Shown: positions 1 to 4,513 of the stretch, piece by piece | Position numbering within the stretch: position 1 is the first letter of the stretch | Layout: each line of letters opens with the position of its first letter | Source of the DNA: CAYJRR01 sp964372275 [NCBI: uncultured bacterium] | GTDB lineage: Bacteria; CAYJRR01 | DNA length: 7,227 nt | Assembly (NCBI GenBank): GCA_964372275.1 | Contig: CAYJRR010000016.1 | Coordinates: 41,648 to 48,874 of the forward strand | Reading direction: 5' to 3' | Translations under genes and position numbers: made by a program | Notes under the pieces: generated by a model | Database searches by the model: none | Told to the model about the DNA's origin: nothing | What the model saw: the letters and a program-made list of their open reading frames with translations, nothing else

Positions 1-133
1 GTCCTTCCCACGAGAACCCGATCCAGAACGCGCCCAATGCGGCGACGTGGACGAGGAAGAAGGGGATCGACGAGACGAGGTCCACGCGTTCGGCGGAGGT
101 GGGGGACGGTGCGGTGGCGGCGTGGAGGTCCAT
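1..133 (-). CDS. Acyl-CoA (stearoyl-CoA type, delta-9) fatty acid desaturase, N-terminal fragment cut by the window edge
   Basis: Reading the minus strand from the ATG at 133-131 gives 44 codons with no stop before the left edge. The protein begins MDLHAATAPSPTSAERVDL and continues into a hydrophobic stretch (about residues 21-42) containing SIPFFLVHVAALGAFW and then GFSWEG. This S-I-P-F-F-L-x-H-x-A-x-L-G-A-x-W pattern is the one I know from the first membrane helix of integral-membrane acyl-CoA desaturases, which put a cis double bond into saturated acyl chains using a di-iron centre. The three histidine boxes that would prove the activity lie outside the window, so the call rests on the first helix only. 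The start is supported because an in-frame stop (minus strand, 172-170) lies 13 codons upstream with no other ATG, GTG or TTG between. No clear Shine-Dalgarno sequence precedes it. It is divergent from the gcvT-like gene. Confidence 0.8.
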   Translation of the reverse strand, partial: MDLHAATAPSPTSAERVDLVSSIPFFLVHVAALGAFWIGFSWEG

Positions 134-193
134 GTCGGCGTAGGAAAGCCGACCGATGTCACCGCGCCGTCACCGTGCTAGCGTCCGCGGGTC
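134..193. promoter_or_regulatory. Divergent intergenic control region between the desaturase and the gcvT-like operon
   Basis: Only 60 bases separate the two divergent start codons, so promoters for both genes must overlap here or lie inside the genes. An inverted repeat, GTCGGC (134-139) and GCCGAC (148-153) with an 8-base spacer, abuts the desaturase ATG. A direct repeat, GTCACCG at 158-164 and 169-175, has an 11-base period, about one helical turn. These could be operator half-sites, or chance in such GC-rich DNA. The repeats are visible directly; their regulatory role is inference. Confidence 0.5.
176..184 (+). promoter_or_regulatory. Possible extended -10 element for the gcvT-like gene
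   Basis: TGC-TAGCGT matches the extended -10 pattern TGn-TAnnnT, with three of six hexamer bases fitting TATAAT. A start site 7-8 bases downstream would fall 2-3 bases before the ATG at 194, giving an almost leaderless mRNA. That agrees with the lack of a Shine-Dalgarno sequence there. No convincing -35 hexamer is seen. Its TAG is also the in-frame stop that limits the gene's 5' end. Confidence 0.35.
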
Positions 194-1387
194 ATGGGGT
201 ATCCGTCGCCGTTCCACGAGCGCTTCGTCGCGCTCAACGAGACGTGGAAATACAAGGACTGGGCCGGAATCGTCTCCCCTTGCCGCTACATCGAGAACCA
301 CGTCTACGAATACACGGCCTTCCGCCAGTCGACGGGGATCATCGATGTCACCCCGCTCTACAAGTACGAGGTGCGCGGAAAGGACGCGGCGGCGTTCCTC
401 GCCCGCGTGACCTGCAAGGACGTCGGAAAGCTCAAAGCCGGCCGCGTCACCTACCTCTGTTGGTGCGACGACGACGGCAAGGTGGTCGACGACGGCACCG
501 TCACCCGGATCGAGGAGGACTGGTTCCGGATGACCGCCGCCGAGCCGCAGTACCGGTGGTTGAGCCTGCTCGCCAAAGGGTTCGACGTCTCGATCGACGA
601 CGTTTCGCGCACCACCGCCGCGCTCGCGGTGCAGGGTCCCACCTCGCGGGAGGTCCTGCGCGGATGCGCCGACGCCGACGTCGCCTCCTTGAAGTTCTTC
701 GGGAGCATCGCGGGAAGGATCGGAGGGAAGCCGGTCCGCATCTCGCGCACCGGCTACACCGGCGACCTCGGATACGAGGTCTGGTGCGCCTGGAACGACG
801 GGATTGCGGTCTGGGACGAGATCGTTCGCGCGGGCAAGGCGCACGGACTGGTCGCCGCCGGCCTCGACGCGCTCGACATGAGCCGGATCGAGGCGGGGTT
901 CGTCCTGTTGGGGGTCGACTACTTCTCCTCGCCGACGGTGACCGTCCCGGAGAAGAAGTACTCGCCGTTCGAGATCGGGCTCGACTGGACGGTCGAGCTG
1001 GAGCGCGATCCGTTCGTCGGACAGGCGGCGCTCGCCGCGGAGAGGCGTAGCGGCGGCCCGAAGCGGGTGCTGGTGGGGATGGAGATCGACTGGCTCCACC
1101 TCGAGTCGCTCTACCAGGAGCACGACCTCCCGCCGCAGCTCCCGGCCGGCGCGTCGCGCGAATCGCTTCCGGTCTTCGTCAAGGGGGAGGTCGTCGGCCG
1201 CGTCTCGTCGAGCAGCTGGTCCCCGACGCTCAAGCGCTACCTGGCGCTGGGCACGGTGCGCGCCGACCTGGCGCGCGAAGGGACGACGCTGGAGGTCGAG
1301 CACACCGTCCTGTTCCAGCGGAAGCGGGTTCGGGCCCGCGTCGTCAAGCGGCCGTTCTTCGATCCCGAGCGAAAGAGGAAGCCATGA
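194..1387 (+). CDS. GcvT-like aminomethyltransferase-family protein (folate-binding fold), 397 aa
   Basis: The protein has the GcvT N-terminal folate-binding domain (about residues 30-265) and a C-terminal GCV_T_C-type barrel (about 290-390). Visible landmarks are STGIIDVTPLYKYEVRG (46-62), the acidic pair in GKVVDDGTV (D99-D100), LAVQGPTSREVL (144-155), the family signature SRTGYTGDLGYEV (184-196), and GLDALDMSRIEAGF (223-236). In glycine-cleavage T-proteins the last motif is usually G-L-G-A-R-D; here the Arg is Leu227. As I recall them, GcvT domains attached to dimethylglycine-type dehydrogenases also carry A-L there. The family transfers one-carbon units to or from tetrahydrofolate in the cytoplasm; the substrate is unknown. 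The start is fixed: an in-frame TAG at 179-181 is followed by no other start codon before ATG 194. There is no Shine-Dalgarno. It overlaps the next gene by 4 bases (ATGA), so the two are probably translationally coupled. Length is close to the usual 360-400 aa. With no gcvH or gcvP nearby, a true glycine-cleavage T-protein is less likely. Confidence 0.87.
   Translation: MGYPSPFHERFVALNETWKYKDWAGIVSPCRYIENHVYEYTAFRQSTGIIDVTPLYKYEVRGKDAAAFLARVTCKDVGKLKAGRVTYLCWCDDDGKVVDDGTVTRIEEDWFRMTAAEPQYRWLSLLAKGFDVSIDDVSRTTAALAVQGPTSREVLRGCADADVASLKFFGSIAGRIGGKPVRISRTGYTGDLGYEVWCAWNDGIAVWDEIVRAGKAHGLVAAGLDALDMSRIEAGFVLLGVDYFSSPTVTVPEKKYSPFEIGLDWTVELERDPFVGQAALAAERRSGGPKRVLVGMEIDWLHLESLYQEHDLPPQLPAGASRESLPVFVKGEVVGRVSSSSWSPTLKRYLALGTVRADLAREGTTLEVEHTVLFQRKRVRARVVKRPFFDPERKRKP
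1374..1379 (+). promoter_or_regulatory. Ribosome binding site for the first FAD oxidoreductase
   Basis: AGAGGA lies 4 bases before the ATG at 1384, inside the last codons of the gcvT-like gene. It is a good purine-rich Shine-Dalgarno match and supports the ATGA-overlap start, in contrast to the operon's first gene, which has none. Confidence 0.6.
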
Positions 1388-2970
1388 GGGCGTACGACGC
1401 GATCGTCGTCGGAGGCGGCCACAACGGGCTGACCTGCGCCGCGTACCTCGCGAAGGCGGGGCGCAAGGTGCTGGTCCTGGAGCGGCGACACGTCCTCGGC
1501 GGGGCCGCCGTCTCCGAGCAGATCCATCCCGGCTTCACCTTCTCCGCGTGCAGCTACGTGGTAAGCCTGCTCCGCCCGAACGTGATCCGCGATCTGGAGC
1601 TGGCGCGGCACGGGCTGCAGATCCTGCCCTTGGAGACGACGTTCAATCCGCGCCTCGACGGCCGCTACCTCCTGCGCGGGAAGGATCCGGAGACGACCTA
1701 CCGCAGCATCGCCTCGTTCTCGCGCCGCGACGCCGAGACCGCCCCCCTCTTCTCGCAGGCGATGGCGGAGCTTTCGCGGATGGTGAAGCCGATCATCGAC
1801 GGCCCCGCCCCCGATCCGATGTCGTTCAATCCGAGGGAGCTGTTCTCGCTGCTGCGCCTGGGGAAGGTGTTCAAGGACGCCGGGGAGGAGTTCCTCGCCG
1901 CGCAGCTCAAGATGGCGACGATGAGCGCCGTCGACTTCCTGTCGGAGTGGTTCGAATCGGAGGCGCTGATCGCGCCGATGAGCGCGAGCGGCATCATCGG
2001 GACGTTCCTCGGGGTGCGCTCCCCCGGCACCGCCTACGTGCTGCTCCACCATTACATGGGGGAGATCGACGGTTCGTTCCGCGCCTGGGGACTTCCGCGC
2101 GGCGGGACCGGCGAGATCTCGATGTCGATCGCGCGATCGGCGCTGGCCTTCGGGGCGGAGATCCGCACCGAGGCGCCGGTGAAGCAGGTGCTCCTCCAGG
2201 GGGAGCGGGCGACCGGCGTGGTGCTGGAGAACGGGGAGGAGATTCGCGCCAAGACGGTCGTCTCCGGTTGCGATCCGCGGCTGACCTTCCTGGGCTTCGT
2301 CGGCGAGAAGAACCTCGACGCCGAGTTCGCCGCCCAGATCAAGCGCTACAAGCTGCGCGGATCGTCCGGGAAGGTGAACCTGGCCCTCGACCGGCTGCCG
2401 TCGTTCAAATGCCTCCCCGGCGACGGTCCGCACCTCAAAGGGGACGTCACCTTCGCGCCGTCGGTCGACTTCCTGGAGAAGGCCTACGACGACGCCAAGT
2501 ACGGCAACTTCTCCAGGCGCCCGTTCATGAACATCGTCTTCCCGTCGGTTACCGACCCGAGCGTCTGTCCGCCGGGGAAGCACGTGATGTCGATCTTCGT
2601 GCAATACGCCCCCTACCAGCTTGCGGAGGGGCCGGAGGGGTGGCCGGCGAAGCGGGAGGCGTTCGGAGACGCGGTCTGCGACATGGTCGAGGAGCTGTGT
2701 CCCGGCTTCAAGAGCTCGATCCTCCACCGCCACGTGCTGACGCCGTGGGACCTGGAGAAGACCTACGGACTCTCGGAGGGGAACATCTTCCACGGCGAGC
2801 TTTCGCTGGAGCAGCTCGCCTTCCTGCGGCCGGCGCCGGGTTTTGCGAGGTACCGGACGCCGGTGCGCAACCTGTGGCTCTGCGGGTCGGGGGCGCACCC
2901 GGGCGGCGGGGTGATGGCCGCCCCGGGCTGGCTCTGCGCGAAGACGATGCTCGAGGAGCGGGCGGTATGA
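1384..2970 (+). CDS. NAD(P)/FAD-dependent oxidoreductase, PYROXD2/phytoene-desaturase-like, 528 aa
   Basis: An FAD-binding Rossmann motif opens the protein: VVGGGHNGLTCAAYLAKAG (8-26), with glycines 10, 12 and 15 in the GxGxxG pattern and the ribose-binding acid at E33, followed by LGGAAVSEQ (38-46). The middle has the substrate-domain features of this family: SPGTAYVLLHHYMGE (213-227), then WGLPRGGTGEI (235-245), an FAD-domain strand VVLENGEEIRAKTVVSG (279-295), and DPSVCPPGKHVMSIFVQYAPY (391-411). The C-terminal FAD-contact motif is LWLCGSGAHPGGGVMAAPG (497-515). The pattern fits the PYROXD2 branch of the CrtI/amine-oxidase flavoprotein superfamily, named after a mitochondrial protein. Bacterial members are often labelled phytoene dehydrogenase, but no carotenoid genes are present and the real substrate is unknown. 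Length of about 530 aa is normal. It overlaps both neighbours by 4 bases, so it should be made together with the GcvT-like protein and the second oxidoreductase. Cytoplasmic: no signal peptide or membrane helix is seen. Confidence 0.9.
   Translation: MRAYDAIVVGGGHNGLTCAAYLAKAGRKVLVLERRHVLGGAAVSEQIHPGFTFSACSYVVSLLRPNVIRDLELARHGLQILPLETTFNPRLDGRYLLRGKDPETTYRSIASFSRRDAETAPLFSQAMAELSRMVKPIIDGPAPDPMSFNPRELFSLLRLGKVFKDAGEEFLAAQLKMATMSAVDFLSEWFESEALIAPMSASGIIGTFLGVRSPGTAYVLLHHYMGEIDGSFRAWGLPRGGTGEISMSIARSALAFGAEIRTEAPVKQVLLQGERATGVVLENGEEIRAKTVVSGCDPRLTFLGFVGEKNLDAEFAAQIKRYKLRGSSGKVNLALDRLPSFKCLPGDGPHLKGDVTFAPSVDFLEKAYDDAKYGNFSRRPFMNIVFPSVTDPSVCPPGKHVMSIFVQYAPYQLAEGPEGWPAKREAFGDAVCDMVEELCPGFKSSILHRHVLTPWDLEKTYGLSEGNIFHGELSLEQLAFLRPAPGFARYRTPVRNLWLCGSGAHPGGGVMAAPGWLCAKTMLEERAV
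2953..2958 (+). promoter_or_regulatory. Ribosome binding site that fixes the start of the second oxidoreductase
   Basis: GAGGAG lies 8 bases before the ATG at 2967, within the end of the preceding gene. It matters because this reading frame stays open far upstream, to about 1548, through the previous gene. The site, the ATGA overlap and the immediate FAD-binding motif after 2967 together show where the protein really starts. Confidence 0.7.
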
Positions 2971-4481
2971 GCGGCTTCGTGGTGATCGGCGGGGGGGTGA
3001 ACGGCCTCGCGGCGGCGCTGGAACTGGCGCGCGCCGGGAAGAAGGTGCGGGTGCTCGAGGCACGCGGCGCCGTCGGAGGACTTTCGGCGCGGCGGCGGTT
3101 CGGCGACGGCTTCGAGCTCCCCGGGATCCGCCACGACACGTGCGAGATCCGGCCGGCGCTGGTCGACGCGCTCGGGCTCGGGTCGCGCGGCGCGGCGCTT
3201 CTGGCCGACCCCGTTCCGGTCTACGCCTGCGACGCCGGCGAGGGGCTCGTGCTCCACGACGACGCCGAGGCGGCGCGCGACGAGATCGCGCGGCGCTCGA
3301 AGAGCGACGCCGCCGCCTACGCCGCCTTCCGGGAGCGCCTCGCCCGGCTCCACCCGATCGTCTCGACGCTCCTGGCGAAGATCCCCCCTCGCCTGCTCCC
3401 CGACGGCGTCGGCGACATGGCGGGGATGGGGGTGTTGGGACTCAAGCTGCGCGGACTCGGCCGGCACGACATGACCGAGGTGCTGCGCGCGCTGCCGATG
3501 TGCGTCGCCGACTGGATGCGCGAGCAGTTCGAGACCGAGCTGCTCTCGGCGACGCTCGCCTTCCCGGCGGTGGCCGGGGACTTCGTCGGTCCGTGGTCGC
3601 CGGGGACCGCGGCGATGCTGATCCTCCGCGACGCGATGCTCGTGCCCGGGATCCGCGGCGGTCCCGCCGCCGTGGTCGACGCGCTGGCGAAGGCGCTCGG
3701 CGAGGTCGGAGGCGAGGTCCGCACCGGCGCGCGCGTGCGCCGGATCCGCGTCGAGCGGGGACGGGTGAAAGGGGTGACCTTGGACGGCGGCGAGGAGATC
3801 GCCGCCGACGCGGTGATCGCCGCGGTGAGCCCCAAGCTGGCGCTGACCGACCTTCTTCCGCCGCTGTCGCTGAACACGCGCGACGACGCCGCGGCGCGCG
3901 TGATCCGCAGCCGCGGAACGCTGGCGAAGGTTCACCTCGGGCTCTCCGAGCCGCCGGCGTGGCGCGGCCGGCCGGGGCGGCGCTTCGAGCGCGTGCGCGT
4001 CGGGGGCGCCCACCTCGACGACCTCGAGCGCGCCTTCGACGCGGTCAAGTACCGCACGCTTCCCGCCAAGCCGGTGCTCGACATCGCGGTCCTCGAGAGC
4101 CCCAGGCCGGCGCTTTCGATACTCGTCTCCGCCGTCCCCCGCGATCTCGACGGGGGCTGGACGGCGCAGGCGAGGGCGGCGCTCCTCGACGCGACGTTGG
4201 CCGTCCTCGAGACCGCCTCGCCGGGGATCCGTGGCCGGGTCGTCGCGAGCGAGGTGCTCTCCCCGGCCGACCTCGAATCCGAGTTCGGGATTCCCGGCGG
4301 GTCGATCCATCACGTCGAGCGCGCGCTCGACCAGTTGGCGTTCCTGCGCCCGGCGCGGCCGTTCGCCCGCTGCGCGACGCCGATCGGCGGCCTCTACCTC
4401 GGTTCGAGCGGCTGCCACCCCGGCCCCGGCGTCACGCTCGCCCCCGGCGTCCTGGCGGCGCGCTCGGCGATGGCCGGCTGA
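2967..4481 (+). CDS. Second FAD-dependent oxidoreductase, diverged paralogue of the preceding gene, 504 aa
   Basis: The protein starts almost at once with the FAD-binding motif FVVIGGGVNGLAAALELA (4-21; glycines 8, 10, 13) and acidic E31, then GAVGGLSARR (34-43). Its C-terminus has ESEFGIPGGSIHHVERALDQ (436-455), LAFLRPARPFARCATP (457-472) and LYLGSSGCHPGPGVTLAPG (476-494). These line up closely with EKTYGLSEGNIFHGELSLEQ and CGSGAHPGGGVMAAPG of the upstream protein, so the two are tandem paralogues. The match is strongest at the two ends, which form the FAD site; the middle is more divergent. The stretch D-P-S-x-x-P-P-G-K-H-V of the upstream protein is shortened here to about ESPRPALSILVSAVP (377-391), which accounts for part of the 24-residue difference in length. 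Both FAD-contact motifs are intact, so it is probably an active flavoprotein rather than a remnant. It is coupled to the upstream gene by an ATGA overlap. The two may form a heterodimer or act on successive intermediates; that is inference, and the substrate is unknown. Confidence 0.87.
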   Translation: MSGFVVIGGGVNGLAAALELARAGKKVRVLEARGAVGGLSARRRFGDGFELPGIRHDTCEIRPALVDALGLGSRGAALLADPVPVYACDAGEGLVLHDDAEAARDEIARRSKSDAAAYAAFRERLARLHPIVSTLLAKIPPRLLPDGVGDMAGMGVLGLKLRGLGRHDMTEVLRALPMCVADWMREQFETELLSATLAFPAVAGDFVGPWSPGTAAMLILRDAMLVPGIRGGPAAVVDALAKALGEVGGEVRTGARVRRIRVERGRVKGVTLDGGEEIAADAVIAAVSPKLALTDLLPPLSLNTRDDAAARVIRSRGTLAKVHLGLSEPPAWRGRPGRRFERVRVGGAHLDDLERAFDAVKYRTLPAKPVLDIAVLESPRPALSILVSAVPRDLDGGWTAQARAALLDATLAVLETASPGIRGRVVASEVLSPADLESEFGIPGGSIHHVERALDQLAFLRPARPFARCATPIGGLYLGSSGCHPGPGVTLAPGVLAARSAMAG

Positions 4482-4507
4482 CCCCGGGCGGCCGCTGCAC
4501 GTAGAAT
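4478..4507 (+). promoter_or_regulatory. Likely promoter of the kinase gene, giving a leaderless transcript
   Basis: TAGAAT at 4502-4507 matches the -10 consensus TATAAT at five of six positions, an AT-rich island in very GC-rich DNA. CTGACC at 4478-4483, spaced 18 bases upstream, matches TTGACA at four positions and overlaps the stop codon of the preceding gene. Transcription starting 6-7 bases after the -10 would begin at or next to the ATG at 4514, and no Shine-Dalgarno sequence is present. This argues that the kinase is expressed separately from the three-gene operon, although read-through across the 32-base gap is possible because no terminator is visible. Confidence 0.6.
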
Positions 4508-4513
4508 CGCGAC

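Noticed and set aside
37-1050. Plus-strand open frame overlapping the gcvT-like gene in another frame
   Set aside because: The translation is almost only Arg, Gly, Pro and Ala, and it runs across the divergent desaturase start and the well-supported gcvT-like gene.
194-1387. Naming the first operon gene gcvT of the glycine cleavage system
   Set aside because: No gcvH or gcvP is in the window, the A-R-D motif is altered, and it is coupled to oxidoreductases; family membership is clear, orthology is not.
1548-2966. An N-terminal extension of the second oxidoreductase in its open upstream frame
   Set aside because: The extension is Arg/Ala-rich sequence out of frame with the first oxidoreductase. 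The FAD motif, Shine-Dalgarno site and ATGA overlap all point to ATG 2967.
1237-4418. Long minus-strand frames at 1237-3063 and 2763-4418
   Set aside because: Both lie antisense to the two FAD oxidoreductases, have Arg-rich composition, overlap each other and show no domain signature.
1384-4481. Calling the two flavoproteins carotenoid phytoene desaturases (crtI)
   Set aside because: They belong to the same superfamily, but no crtB, crtE or other carotenoid gene is nearby, and the conserved motifs fit the PYROXD2-like branch better.
4482-4495. A terminator from the CCCGGG and GCGGCCGC palindromes after the second oxidoreductase
   Set aside because: These are short self-complementary sites with no stable stem-loop and no following T-run; they are expected by chance at this GC content.
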